Source: JAOPZW01 sp963789015
Lineage (GTDB): Bacteria > Actinomycetota > Thermoleophilia > Solirubrobacterales > Solirubrobacteraceae
Assembly (NCBI GenBank): GCA_963789015.1
Contig: CAWBIU010000004.1
Coordinates: forward strand, 1,054,001-1,118,000
Length of the DNA: 64,000 nucleotides
Reading direction: 5' to 3'
Shown here: positions 7,405 through 15,961 of the stretch, in pieces
Layout: each line of letters begins with the position of its first letter
How positions within the stretch are numbered: position 1 is the stretch's first letter
Made by a program: the position numbers and the translations under genes
Notes under the pieces: generated by a model
Database searches by the model: none
Told to the model about the DNA's origin: nothing
What the model saw: the letters and a program-made list of their open reading frames with translations, nothing else

Positions 7405-8574
7405 ATGACGACCGTGGACGGGACCGTGACGGAGCTGGCCGAGCGCGCGAGAGCGGCCGGCCGGCTGGGCATCGACACGGAGTTCATGGGCGAGGGCCGC
7501 TACCGCGCGCTGCTCTGCCTCGTGCAGGTCTCGGTCGAGATCGAGGGCGAGGACGAGGTCCAGGTCGAGGTCCTCGACCCGCTCGACGGCGGCTTCGATC
7601 CCGCGCCGCTGGCCGCCGTGCTGGCCGACCCGGAGATCGAGATCGTGCTGCACGCCGGGCGCCAGGACGTCGCGCTGCTGCGCCGCGTCTGGGGCACCGA
7701 GGTGCGCAACGTCTTCGACACCCAGGTCGCCGCCGGGTTCGCGGGCCGCCGCGCCCAGCTCGGCTACGAGGCGCTGCTCTCCGAGCTCGTCGGCGTGCGC
7801 CTGCGCAAGACCGCGAGCTTCACGCGCTGGGACGCGCGGCCGCTGAGCAGCGAGCAGGAGCGCTACGCGCGCGAGGACGTGCTGCACCTGCTCGAGCTCG
7901 CCGACGCGCTCCAGAGCCAGCTCGAGAGTCGCGGGCGCCTGGGCTGGGCGCGCGAGGAGTGCCGCGCGCTGGAGGGCGTCTCCGACGAGCGCGACCTCGA
8001 CTCGATCTTCGGGCGCCTGCCGCGCGTGAACTCGCTGGACCCCGGCCAGCGCGCGGTCGCCCGCGAGCTCGTCGAGTGGCGCGAGCGCGTCGCCAGCGAG
8101 GGCGACCGCCCGGTGCCCAGCGTGCTCGCCGACGCCGTCCTCGTCGAGGTGGCCAAGCGCCGCCCGAAGGACATCGAGCGCCTGGCGCAGATCCGTGGCC
8201 TCAACGAGGGCACGCTGCGCCGCCGTGGCCAGGCGATCATCTCCGCCGTCGGGCGCGGCCGCGAGCGCGACCCGATCCCCACGGAGGGAACCCGGCCGCC
8301 CGCCACCGATCCCAACGACGCCCCGCTCGTGGCGCTCGCCGAGGCGCTCGTGCGCACGCGCTCGGCCGAGTCCGAGCTCGCCTACGAGCTGCTCGCCGCG
8401 CGCGCCGAGCTGCAGCGCATCGTCACCGCCGTGCGCACGGGCGACGAGGAGCCGGACGTGCGCACGCTGCAGGGCTGGCGGCGCGAGCTCGTCGGCGCGG
8501 AGCTCCTCGAGCTGCTCGCCGGCCGGCGCGGGCTGCGCGTCGGCCCCGACCGCCGCATCGAGGTCAGCGACTGA
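7405..8574 (+). CDS. rnd: Ribonuclease D
   Basis: 389 residues. The N-terminal DEDD 3'-5' exonuclease domain shows DTEF (first two acidic ligands), the Asp in LHAGRQDVALL, and YAREDV (the Tyr and last Asp of the DEDDy subgroup). The HRDC nucleic-acid-binding domain follows (residues about 205-285, PVPSVLADAVLVEVAKRRP ... IRGLNEGTLRRRG), then a second weaker HRDC-like region. RNase D trims tRNA and other small RNA 3' ends with two metal ions. It is a stand-alone gene 12 bases after the small membrane protein. Confidence 0.93.
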   Translation: MTTVDGTVTELAERARAAGRLGIDTEFMGEGRYRALLCLVQVSVEIEGEDEVQVEVLDPLDGGFDPAPLAAVLADPEIEIVLHAGRQDVALLRRVWGTEVRNVFDTQVAAGFAGRRAQLGYEALLSELVGVRLRKTASFTRWDARPLSSEQERYAREDVLHLLELADALQSQLESRGRLGWAREECRALEGVSDERDLDSIFGRLPRVNSLDPGQRAVARELVEWRERVASEGDRPVPSVLADAVLVEVAKRRPKDIERLAQIRGLNEGTLRRRGQAIISAVGRGRERDPIPTEGTRPPATDPNDAPLVALAEALVRTRSAESELAYELLAARAELQRIVTAVRTGDEEPDVRTLQGWRRELVGAELLELLAGRRGLRVGPDRRIEVSD

Positions 8575-8654
8575 CCTACGCCGTCCCGGGACCGGGAACC
8601 GCCCGCGCTCCGTAGGTGTAGGAGGAGCATCGGGCACGACACCGGAGGGACGGC

Positions 8655-9218
8655 ATGACGCGGCGAGGGACGTGGACGGCAATGGCGGCGGTGCTTGCGC
8701 TGGGGCTGGCGCTCCCGGCGGCCGCGAGCGCGGGCGGCTTCGCGACCGTCGGGCTCAGCTCGCTGCCCGACGGCACGGCTGCCGGGCGCCCCTGGGACGT
8801 GCGCATCACGGTCCTCCAGCACGGGCGCACGCCGCTGGACGACGTGCAGCCTGCGGTCCGGATCACGAGCCCGCGCGGCGGCTCGCCGCGGACGTTCGCG
8901 GCGCGCCCGACCGGACGGCCCGGCGAGTACCGCGCGCGCGTCGTGTTCCCCACGGCGGGGACGTGGACCTACGTCGTCGACGACGGCTTCACCCAGACGC
9001 ACACCTTCGCGCCGGTGCGCATCACTGCCGGCGTCGCGGAGGCCACTCCCGTCGCGGCCGCGCGCCCGCACGCCCCGGTGGCCGCTGCCGGCGGCGGCGG
9101 GCCCGACCTCGTGCTCGCGTTCGGCGCCGCGCTCGCCGCGGGGCTGCTCGTGGGCGCGCTCGTGCTGCTCGTGCGCCGGCGGGGGTCCGCCGGCCCGGCG
9201 GCGCCCGCGCGGCCATGA
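8655..9218 (+). CDS. Secreted, C-terminally anchored Ig-like protein (YtkA/FixH-like)
   Basis: 187 residues. A signal peptide (residues 1-27, AAASA) is followed by a beta-sandwich domain of about 100 residues (VGLSSLPDGTAAGRPWDVRI ... GEYRARVVFPTAGTWTYVV), a Gly/Ala linker and a C-terminal membrane helix with basic tail. The pattern matches YtkA-like and FixH-like domains, often found with copper or cytochrome genes. It overlaps the following cytochrome c gene by 4 bases, supporting a shared redox or metal role at the cell surface. No metal ligands are obvious. Confidence 0.65.
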   Translation: MTRRGTWTAMAAVLALGLALPAAASAGGFATVGLSSLPDGTAAGRPWDVRITVLQHGRTPLDDVQPAVRITSPRGGSPRTFAARPTGRPGEYRARVVFPTAGTWTYVVDDGFTQTHTFAPVRITAGVAEATPVAAARPHAPVAAAGGGGPDLVLAFGAALAAGLLVGALVLLVRRRGSAGPAAPARP

Positions 9219-9628
9219 GCGCGTGGCGCCGTGCGGCGGTGCCGCTCGGCGCCGCGCTGGCAGCCGCGGCCGCGGCCTTCGCCGCGGTCGCGCTGGCGAC
9301 CGACGAGGACGGCAGCCGCCCCGCGCGCGCGTCGACGACCACCGCCGCCGCGCCGGCGCCACAGGGGGACGTCGCGCGCGGGCGCGTCGTCTTCGCTCGG
9401 ATGGGCTGCGGCGGCTGTCACCGCCTCAGCGCCGCGGGCGCGCAGGGCCCGATCGGGCCGGACCTCGACCTCGCGCTCGCCCACCACACGCGCGGCTCGC
9501 TGCTGGCCAAGATCACCGATCCCGGGACGGGCAGCGTCATGCCGGACGACTTCGCCCGGCGGATGAGCGGCGCCGACCTGCAGGCGCTCGCCGACTTCCT
9601 GCTCGACGCGCGCGAGCGGCGCCGCTGA
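9215..9628 (+). CDS. Membrane-anchored mono-haem cytochrome c
   Basis: 137 residues. An uncleaved N-terminal anchor or signal (residues 7-28) is followed by an Ala/Thr/Pro linker and one cytochrome c domain. CGGCH (in RMGCGGCHRL) attaches the haem, and the Met of GSVMPDDF is the likely sixth ligand. The start overlaps the preceding gene (ATGA). A role in extracytoplasmic electron transfer is family knowledge; the electron donor and acceptor are unknown. Confidence 0.85.
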   Translation: MSAWRRAAVPLGAALAAAAAAFAAVALATDEDGSRPARASTTTAAAPAPQGDVARGRVVFARMGCGGCHRLSAAGAQGPIGPDLDLALAHHTRGSLLAKITDPGTGSVMPDDFARRMSGADLQALADFLLDARERRR

Positions 9629-9638
9629 CACGACGAGA

Positions 9639-9680
9639 CGCAGCGGAGCCGGGCCATCCAGGCCCGGCCCCCGCGCTGCG
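9639..9680 (+). terminator. Nested hairpin after the cytochrome c gene
   Basis: The outer arms CGCAGCG (9639-9645) and CGCTGCG (9674-9680) enclose a perfect inner stem GCCGGGCC / GGCCCGGC (9648-9655, 9661-9668) with a 5-base loop. It starts 10 bases after the stop. There is no T-run, so it may be a U-less terminator of the kind common in GC-rich genomes, or just a stable 3' end. Confidence 0.5.
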
Positions 9681-9876
9681 ACTCATCCCCCAGGCACCAG
9701 CCTCAAACGCGGATCGCTCCGGAAACTTGCGCTCCCGCGACCGAGGTTCCTGCTCGCGCTCCTGTGGGCACGATCGTTCTGGCCTCCCGGGCTCGCGCCC
9801 ACACACCTGCGCGACTCCGAGCCAGGGTGTGGGCGTCTCCGGCGACATGGCCGGCGGCGCCTCCGCCTTCCATCGC

Positions 9877-9903
9877 TGTCACGGCGAGGACGCCTCGTTC
9901 GTC
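9877..9903 (+). promoter_or_regulatory. Putative ECF41-type promoter of the sigma factor gene
   Basis: TGTCAC (9877-9882) and CGTC (9900-9903) are separated by 17 bases. The published ECF41 consensus is TGTCACA at -35 and CGTC at -10, so this looks like autoregulation by the sigma factor that starts at 9914. The expected start of transcription falls within a few bases of the ATG, so the mRNA would be leaderless. Confidence 0.6.
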
Positions 9904-9913
9904 ATCCGGGAAC

Positions 9914-10828
9914 ATGAGCCCGATCAGCGCCGACGCGACCCATCCCCCCGGCGAGCGCCCGGAAGACCTGCGCCCGCTGCTGTTCTCGATCGCCTACCGG
10001 ATGCTCGGCAGCGTCGCCGAGGCCGAGGACATCGTCCAGGAGACCTACCTGCGCCACGAGCGGGCCGTCTCCGAGGGCGTCGAGGTCCGGTCGGCGCGGG
10101 CCTGGCTGTCGGCCGTCACGACGCGGCTGGCCATCGACCACCTGCGCTCGGCGCGCGTGCGGCGCGAGCACTACGTCGGCCCGTGGCTGCCCGAGCCGCT
10201 GGTCGCCGACGACGCGCCCGGCCCGGGCGAACGCGCCGAGCTGGCCGACGAGCTCTCGCTCGCCTTCCTCGTCGTGCTCGAGCGCCTGTCGCCCGTCGAG
10301 CGGGCCGTCTTCCTGCTGCGCGAGGCGTTCGGCTACGACTACGACGAGATCTCCGAGCTCGTCGACCGCACGCCGGAGAACTGCCGGCAGCTCGCGGTCC
10401 GCGCGCGCCGCCACGTCGAGGCCGAGCGGCCGCGCTTCCCGGTGTCGCCCGAGCACCACGAGGAGCTCACCGACCGCTTCATGCGCGCCTGCGAGAGCGG
10501 CGACTCCGAGGCGCTGATCGGCATGCTGACCGCCGACGCGGTCGCCTACACCGACGGCGGCGGCAAGGTCCGGGCCAGCCCGCGGCCGCTCGTCGGGGCC
10601 GAGGCGGTGGCGCGCTTCCTCACCGCCACCGTGCGCCGCGGCGCCAAGGAGTTCGGCTTCGTCTCGCGCCCGGCCGTCGTCAACGGGCGGCCCGGCCGCC
10701 TCCTGTACGACCGCGACGGGGCGGTGCTCAGCGTCGTGACGCTCGACGTCGACGACGAGGGCATCCGCGCCGTTCACGTCGTCGTCAACCCGGACAAGCT
10801 CGCGCACATCGCCCCGGCCTCGGGCTGA
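9914..10828 (+). CDS. ECF41-family RNA polymerase sigma factor (SigJ-like)
   Basis: 304 residues from the ATG at 9914; longer frames lack a ribosome-binding site and would remove the promoter match. Sigma region 2 (residues about 15-80, LLFSIAYRMLGSVAEAEDIVQE) and region 4 (about 120-175) are followed by a SnoaL/NTF2-like domain of about 110 residues. The ECF41 marks are all present: WLPEPL between the sigma regions, DGGGK in the extension, and NPDKL at the C-terminus. In ECF41 factors the extension tunes activity instead of a separate anti-sigma factor. The usual neighbour (a carboxymuconolactone decarboxylase or oxidoreductase) is absent, so the target genes lie elsewhere. Confidence 0.92.
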   Translation: MSPISADATHPPGERPEDLRPLLFSIAYRMLGSVAEAEDIVQETYLRHERAVSEGVEVRSARAWLSAVTTRLAIDHLRSARVRREHYVGPWLPEPLVADDAPGPGERAELADELSLAFLVVLERLSPVERAVFLLREAFGYDYDEISELVDRTPENCRQLAVRARRHVEAERPRFPVSPEHHEELTDRFMRACESGDSEALIGMLTADAVAYTDGGGKVRASPRPLVGAEAVARFLTATVRRGAKEFGFVSRPAVVNGRPGRLLYDRDGAVLSVVTLDVDDEGIRAVHVVVNPDKLAHIAPASG

Positions 10829-10838
10829 GCGGCCGCCG

Positions 10839-11606
10839 TCAGCCCGCCAGCGCGTCCAGGCTGCCCGCCGCCGGCAGGTGGATCCAGCCCTCGACGGGCG
10901 CGAGGCGCTCCTGCTCGGCCGTCTCCGGGCGGCACGCGCGCCCGAGGGCGGCGGCGCGGGTGGCCAGCGCCGCGATCAGCGCGTCGAGCACGTGGTCGCT
11001 GCGCGCGCACGCGGCGCGCGCCGCGTCGTCGATGTTCAGCCACGCGCGGTCGCACAGCGCGTCGGCGAGCGCGGCACGGCGCCCCGCGGCGGCCGGGCCG
11101 TTCTTGTACCCCTGCGGGTCCAGTCCGGCCCCGCGGCCGCCCCAGGCGACGAGCGAGCCGGCCGGATAGACCTCGACCACCCGGTCGGCGCCGGCGATGT
11201 CCAGGCGCCGGCCGAGCGCGTCGCCGACGTCCTGCAGGAGCCGCGCGGCGCGCATCGCGGTGACGCCGATGAGGTTCGTGGAGACGCTCAGGGGGCGCCG
11301 GCCGCGAGCGGCGACGTGCAGGTCGGTGGCGCGGAACTGGTGGCGCGCGTCGCGCCAATCGGCCGCCCACCCGCCGGCGCGGCCGTGCTCGGCGAGCGCC
11401 GCGCGGAAGCCGACCGGCCACGAGAACGGCGCGTCGATGCCGACCCATCCGCCGGCCCCCAGGACCGCGGTGACCCGCTCGCGCAGGTCGTCGTCGCCCA
11501 GGCCGATGACCGGCGCGCCGACGTCGGCGCGGCCCTCGCGCCAGTCGATCGCGCACGCGGCGGTGCGGCGGTCGTCGGCCGACAGGTCGATGCCCAGCGT
11601 CCTCAC
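10839..11606 (-). CDS. DUF429-family protein (RNase H-like fold)
   Basis: 255 residues from a GTG (11606) that places RTLGIDLSADDRRTA at the N-terminus, typical of DUF429. Also seen: GIDAPFSWP near residue 60, the conserved R-TD region (FRATDLHV), EVYPAG, and DHVLDALIAAL near the C-terminus. These acidic residues are arranged like those of RNase H/resolvase-fold nucleases, but no reaction is established. It converges with the sigma factor gene. Confidence 0.78.
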   Translation of the reverse strand: MRTLGIDLSADDRRTAACAIDWREGRADVGAPVIGLGDDDLRERVTAVLGAGGWVGIDAPFSWPVGFRAALAEHGRAGGWAADWRDARHQFRATDLHVAARGRRPLSVSTNLIGVTAMRAARLLQDVGDALGRRLDIAGADRVVEVYPAGSLVAWGGRGAGLDPQGYKNGPAAAGRRAALADALCDRAWLNIDDAARAACARSDHVLDALIAALATRAAALGRACRPETAEQERLAPVEGWIHLPAAGSLDALAG

Positions 11607-11696
11607 CGGCCAACCCTGCACGATCCCGCAGACCTGTGTTCCGCAGCGGACGCGCGGGGCACCGCCGATCCGGCGGGGCGGGCAGGATCGCCTCCG

Positions 11697-12698
11697 ATGT
11701 CGCCCCCGTGGTCCGAGCTCCCGCGCGTGACGCTCGCGTCGCTGCCGACGCCGCTCGTCGCGCTGCCGCGTTTCAGCGAGGCGGTGGGCGCCGAGATCTG
11801 GATGAAGCGCGACGACGTCGGCGAGCTCGGGCTGGCCGGCAACAAGGTGCGCAAGCTCGAGTTCGTGCTCGCCGATGCCCGCGCCCGCGGCGCCGACGTC
11901 GTCGTCATCGTCGGGGCCGCGCAGTCCAACGCGGCGCGCGCGACCGCGGCGGCGTGCGTCCGGCTCGGGCTGGACTGCGTCGTCGTGCTGTCGGGCTCGC
12001 CGCCCGACCACGCGGCCGGCAACCTGCTGCTCGACCACCTCTTCGGCGCTCGCGTGCGCTTCTCCGGAACGACGGACTGGGCGCGGCTCGGCGCGTTCGC
12101 CGAGACCGTCCGCGACGAGCTGCGTGCGGCCGGCGCCACGCCGTACTCGCTGCCCGCGGGCGCCTCCTCGACGCTCGGCGCCGTCGGCTTCGCGGTCGCC
12201 TGGCACGAGCTGCTCGAGCAGCTCGACGCCGCCGGCGTCGACGCGACCACCGTCGTGCACGCCTCCTCCTCGGGCGGCACCCACGCCGGCCTGGTCACCG
12301 GGCGCGCGCTGACCGGGGGCGGCCCGCGCGTGCGCGGCGTCGGCGTGGCCGACGACATCTACCCCGACGTCCCGGGTCAGATCGCCGCGATCGCCTCCGG
12401 GGCGGCATCGCTGCTGGGGGCCGGCACGTCGCCCGGGCTCGACGACCTGTGGCTCGACATGGACCACCTCGGCGACGGCTACGCGATCCCGACCGCGGAG
12501 GCCGTGGCCGCGATCCGGCTGCTGGCCGAGACCGAGGCGATCGTCTGCGACCCCGTCTACTCGGGCAAGGCGCTCGCCGCCGTCGTCGCCGACGCCTATA
12601 GCGGCGCGCTGACCGGGACGACCGTCTTCTGGCACACCGGCGGTTGGCACGCCGTCTTCGCGCCGCCGTTCGCCGGCGCGCTGCTCGCTGCTGGTTAG
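11697..12698 (+). CDS. PLP-dependent D-cysteine desulfhydrase / ACC deaminase family enzyme
   Basis: 333 residues, fold type II PLP enzyme. The catalytic Lys lies in GNKVRKLEF, and the AAQSNAARATAAAC motif binds the cofactor phosphate region with its SN pair. SSSGGTHAGL is the glycine-rich phosphate loop and CDPVYSGKA closes the active site. D-cysteine desulfhydrase releases H2S and pyruvate from D-cysteine. 1-Aminocyclopropane-1-carboxylate deaminase is the close alternative, and the sequence seen here does not decide between them. The gene is divergent from DUF429 and 25 bases before the aldolase gene, with which it may be cotranscribed. Confidence 0.85.
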   Translation: MSPPWSELPRVTLASLPTPLVALPRFSEAVGAEIWMKRDDVGELGLAGNKVRKLEFVLADARARGADVVVIVGAAQSNAARATAAACVRLGLDCVVVLSGSPPDHAAGNLLLDHLFGARVRFSGTTDWARLGAFAETVRDELRAAGATPYSLPAGASSTLGAVGFAVAWHELLEQLDAAGVDATTVVHASSSGGTHAGLVTGRALTGGGPRVRGVGVADDIYPDVPGQIAAIASGAASLLGAGTSPGLDDLWLDMDHLGDGYAIPTAEAVAAIRLLAETEAIVCDPVYSGKALAAVVADAYSGALTGTTVFWHTGGWHAVFAPPFAGALLAAG

Positions 12699-12723
12699 GC
12701 GCCGGGACGGGCATCCTGCGCCC

Positions 12724-13596
12724 ATGCGCCTCGACGGCCCCGCGATCATCCCCGCCCTGCTCACGCCCTACGCGCCCGACGGCTCCGTCGACCACGGCGC
12801 GCTGCGCGCCCACGCCGAGTGGCTTCTCGAGCACGGCGCCGACGGCCTGATGCCGTGCGGCAGCACCGGCGAGACCGCGCTGCTCAGCGACGACGAGGTC
12901 GTCGCGGTGACGGCCACGGCGGTCGCCGCGACCGGCGGCCGCGGGCCGGTGATCGCCCACGTCGGGCGGCCGGCGACGAAGGCCACGGCGCAGCTCGGCG
13001 CCCGCGCGCTGGACGCCGGGGCCGACGCGGTGAGCGCGGTCGTCCCCTACTACCACCCGCTCGAGCCCGAGCAGGTGCTCGACCACTACCGCGCGCTGAT
13101 GGACGAGCTCGGGCCGCGCGCGCGTGCTCGCCTACTCGATCCCCTCGCACAGCAACAACGTGCTGGCGGCGGACGGGCTGCGCACGCTGGCGACCGAGGG
13201 CCTGGCCGGCTTCAAGGACAGCACGATGTCGGCCGAGCAGCACGACGCGTACATCGGGGCGATGCGCGCCGCCGGGCGCGAGGACTTCGCGCTGTTCACC
13301 GGCGCGGGCGCGCTGCTGCTGCGCTCGCTGCGCGGCCGGCTCGGCCGGCGGCGTGCTCGGGATCGCCAACCTGCGCCCCGAGCTGTGCGCCGCGCTGCGC
13401 GACGCCTTCCTGGCGGGCGACGACGCCCGCGCCGAGACGCTCCAGGGCGAGCTGGCGGGCGCCGAGGCGGCGGCCGCGGCCTTCGCGGTGCTCAAGCGCG
13501 AGACGTCCGAGCGCCTGCGCGCCGAGGCGGGCGTCGCCTACGACCCGGAGCTGCGCGCGCCGTTCGGCCGCGCCGGCCGGCCGCCCGCGCCCTTAG
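12724..13596 (+). CDS. Dihydrodipicolinate synthase family aldolase (frameshifts)
   Basis: About 290 residues once frames are joined, the family's normal length. The parts are read in three frames, with breaks near 13113-13122 (a CG repeat), near 13335-13345 (GGCCGGCGGC) and probably one more near the TAG at 13594. Family marks are all present across the pieces: GSTGE (pyruvate carboxyl binding), YSIPSHSNN (the catalytic Tyr) and GFKDST (the Schiff-base Lys). Members condense or cleave pyruvate with aldehydes. Being outside a lysine operon, this could be any of several sugar-acid or hydroxyproline aldolases. Sequencing error is likelier than decay because every catalytic motif is intact. Confidence 0.75.
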   Translation: MRLDGPAIIPALLTPYAPDGSVDHGALRAHAEWLLEHGADGLMPCGSTGETALLSDDEVVAVTATAVAATGGRGPVIAHVGRPATKATAQLGARALDAGADAVSAVVPYYHPLEPEQVLDHYRALMDELGPRARARLLDPLAQQQRAGGGRAAHAGDRGPGRLQGQHDVGRAARRVHRGDARRRARGLRAVHRRGRAAAALAARPARPAACSGSPTCAPSCAPRCATPSWRATTPAPRRSRASWRAPRRRPRPSRCSSARRPSACAPRRASPTTRSCARRSAAPAGRPRP

Positions 13597-14143
13597 GCCT
13601 GCGGCCAGTCCGGGCGGTCGCGGCCGCGCGTAGCGCCGGCCGTCGTCGCGCCGGACGCTGGCCGCGGACGCGCAGCTCGACGGCCGCGGCCGGGGCGAGC
13701 AGCATCGTCAGGCCGGTCCGCTCGTCGCGCGGCGACGGGCGCTGCTCGCGCAGCACGACCGCCGACCAGACCCGCCCCGCGTCGAGGTCGGGCGCGAGCT
13801 CGGCGGCGACCTCGCGCGGGACCCAGCCGAGCTGGCCGCCGCCGGGCGCGTCGACGGCGATCGCGTTGGCGTCGTGCTCGTTGGCGGCGTCGCGGCGCAG
13901 CGTCAGCGTCCTGCCCGGCGCGGCGTCCGCGACGCGCAGGGCGTCGGCGTGGAAGCGCCCGGCGCCGGCCACCCCCGCGACACGCAGGCCGCGGGCGCGT
14001 AGCTCGGGCGCGTCGCGCGCGAGGATCCGCCCCGAGGCCGGATCGATCGGGTGATAGCCCGACAGCCACACGACGCCTCCGTCGTCGGGGTACCAGTAGC
14101 GCTCCTCGAAGGTCACCTCGACGACCATCGCCCTGTCCGCCAT
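13538..14143 (-). CDS. HIRAN-domain protein
   Basis: Up to 201 residues. The N-terminus is a short beta-rich lead (VVEVTFEERYWYPDDGGVVW). A HIRAN domain follows (residues about 75-140: RTLTLRRDAANEHDANAIAV ... QLGWVPREVAAEL), a fold that recognises DNA or protein ends at repair enzymes. It has no helicase or nuclease partner here. The C-terminus is uncertain because this frame runs 58 bases into the aldolase gene. A one-base shift would end it at 13593, next to the aldolase stop, and would make a tidier convergent pair. Confidence 0.68.
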   Translation of the reverse strand: MADRAMVVEVTFEERYWYPDDGGVVWLSGYHPIDPASGRILARDAPELRARGLRVAGVAGAGRFHADALRVADAAPGRTLTLRRDAANEHDANAIAVDAPGGGQLGWVPREVAAELAPDLDAGRVWSAVVLREQRPSPRDERTGLTMLLAPAAAVELRVRGQRPARRRPALRAAATARTGRRPKGAGGRPARPNGARSSGS

Positions 14144-14238
14144 GCGACGAGCGTACGGCGAGCGGACCGCCGTGTTGCCCGGCTCCGATGCACCTGGTTA
14201 GGGTCGGAGAGCTCCCGTTCCCCTCTGGAGGAGGCATC

Positions 14239-15478
14239 GTGCCGCTCCTGTCCCCGCCGCGCAGCGCTGTCCGAGCCGCGCTGGCCACCATCATCCTGGG
14301 CGCCGGCCTCGTCGCCACGTCGACGGCCGCCGCCGCTCCACCATCGCTGGAGGTCGTGACGAGCGGCCTCGCCAACCCCCGCGGGCTGACGGTCGGCCCG
14401 GGCGGGCAGATCTGGGTCGCCGAGGCCGGCTCCGGCGGAACCGGCCCGTGCATCACCGGTCCGGAGGGCGGCCAGTCCTGCTACGGCCCGACCGGCGCGA
14501 TCACGAAGGTCGATCCCGGATCGGGCGCCAAGACGCAGGTCGTGAGCGGCCTGCCGTCGCTCGCCGCCCCCACCGGCGAGGCCGCCGGCCACGACGCGAT
14601 CGGCCCGCAGGACGTCTCCTTCGGCGAAGCGCAGCGCGTTCTTCACGGTCGGCCTCGGCGCCGATCCGGCCGTCCGCGACACCCTCGGCCCGGCCGGCGG
14701 CGACTTCGCGTCGCTCTACCGCCTCGGGCGTCACGGCGTCAAGAAGATCGCCGACCTCGGCGACTACGAGGCCGCGAACAACCCCGACGAGAACACCGAG
14801 GAGGGCGGGGTCGACACGAACCCGTTCTCGGTCGACGCCACCGGCAGGCAACTGCTCGTCTCCGACGCGGGCGGCAACGACCTGCTCGGCGTGACCCGGC
14901 GCAGCCACACGATCGTCACGCTCGCCGTGTTCCCGTTCGGCACCGCTCCGTTCCCGGATCTCGGCCCGATGCCGCCGCCGAACAGCCCGCCGCCGGGCAC
15001 CCCGGTCCCCGTCCAGCCCGTTCCGACCGGCGTCGTCCGCGGGCCTGACGGCGCGGCCTACCTCGGCCAGCTCACGGGCTTCCCGTTCCCCGTCGGCGCG
15101 GCGAACGTCTTCCGCGTGGCCGGCCAGGGCGAGCCGCAGGTCATCGCGAGCGGCTTCACGAACATCGTCGACATCGGCTACGCCGACGGCAACGGCTATG
15201 TCCTGCAGATCTCGAGCAACGGCCTGCTCGTGCCGCCCGGGACGCCCGTCGGCGGCAAGCTGATCAAGGTCGCGCCGGACGGCACGCAGACCGACCTCGC
15301 CGCCGGCAGGCTCGAGCAGCCGACCGGCATGACGATCGCCCCCAACGGCGACATCTACGTCTCCAACAACGGCGGCTCGGGCAGCGACGGCGAGATCGTC
15401 CGCATCCACCAGGACGGCGGCGACGAGCCCGGCCACGGCAAGAAGCACGGCAAGAAGCACCGCAAGCACCGCCACTAG
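14239..15478 (+). CDS. ScyD/ScyE family secreted beta-propeller protein (frameshift)
   Basis: About 413 residues. The GTG at 14239 is chosen because GGAGGAGG lies just upstream and a signal peptide follows directly (ILGAGLVATSTAAAA). The body is a beta-propeller of repeated LANPRGLTVGPGGQIWVAE-type blades, matching ScyD/ScyE proteins named from cyanobacterial scytonemin clusters. No scytonemin genes are present here. The reading frame changes near 14626-14634. Downstream sequence (AFFTVGLGADP onward) continues the same fold, so the gene is probably intact in the cell. The last residues are Lys/His-rich (HGKKHGKKHRKHRH), which may bind metal or polyanionic wall polymers. Confidence 0.75.
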
Positions 15479-15541
15479 ACGACGAACGGCGCGGGGCGGC
15501 CCCACTGGCGGCCGCCCCCACCGCGGGCGTAGGATCGGCGC

Positions 15542-15649
15542 ATGCCGAGAGCACGAGGATCCAAACCACGCGCGCGCGGGCTCGCCCGCTTCCGCCAGGC
15601 CCTCCGGCGCTTCATGCCCGGCGGGTCGCGCCGCTCCCGTCGCCGCTGA
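15542..15649 (+). CDS. Small, very basic peptide (35 residues)
   Basis: A 35-codon frame from ATG encodes a peptide with about 40% Arg plus Lys (starts MPRARGSKPRARG, ends GSRRSRRR). It lies alone between the ScyD/ScyE-like gene and DUF2277. No clear ribosome-binding site is seen and composition alone could explain it in GC-rich DNA. Confidence 0.3.
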   Translation: MPRARGSKPRARGLARFRQALRRFMPGGSRRSRRR

Positions 15650-15684
15650 ACCTCAGCGGCGACGCGGGCGCCTATCCTTGCGGC

Positions 15685-15954
15685 ATGTGCCGCAACATCC
15701 GCCCGCTCCACAACTTCGAGCCGCCCGCCTCGGAGACCGAGGTCCACGACGCTGCCCTGCAGTACGTGCGCAAGGTCAGCGGCTCCACGAAGCCCTCGCA
15801 GGCCAACGCCGAGGCGTTCGACGAGGCCGTCGAGGCGATCGCCGCCGCGACGATGAAGCTCCTCGGCGAGCTGACGACGTCGGCGCCGGCGAAGAACCGC
15901 GAGGTCGAGGCGGCCAAGGCGCGCGCCCGCAGCGCGCAGCGCTACGCGGCCTGA
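15685..15954 (+). CDS. DUF2277 family protein
   Basis: 89 residues. MCRNIRPLHNFEPPASETEV and QYVRKVSGSTKPSQAN are the hallmark sequences of DUF2277, a short all-helical family frequent in actinobacteria. The invariant Cys2 and the NIR-LHNFEPP segment are present. No reaction is known. It converges on the PhzF-like gene with only 7 bases between the stops. Confidence 0.88.
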   Translation: MCRNIRPLHNFEPPASETEVHDAALQYVRKVSGSTKPSQANAEAFDEAVEAIAAATMKLLGELTTSAPAKNREVEAAKARARSAQRYAA

Positions 15955-15961
15955 GCGCCGC

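Noticed and set aside
12724..13596. Aldolase as a true pseudogene
   Set aside because: All catalytic motifs and normal total length are retained over the frame changes, which sit in GC repeats; error is more likely than decay.
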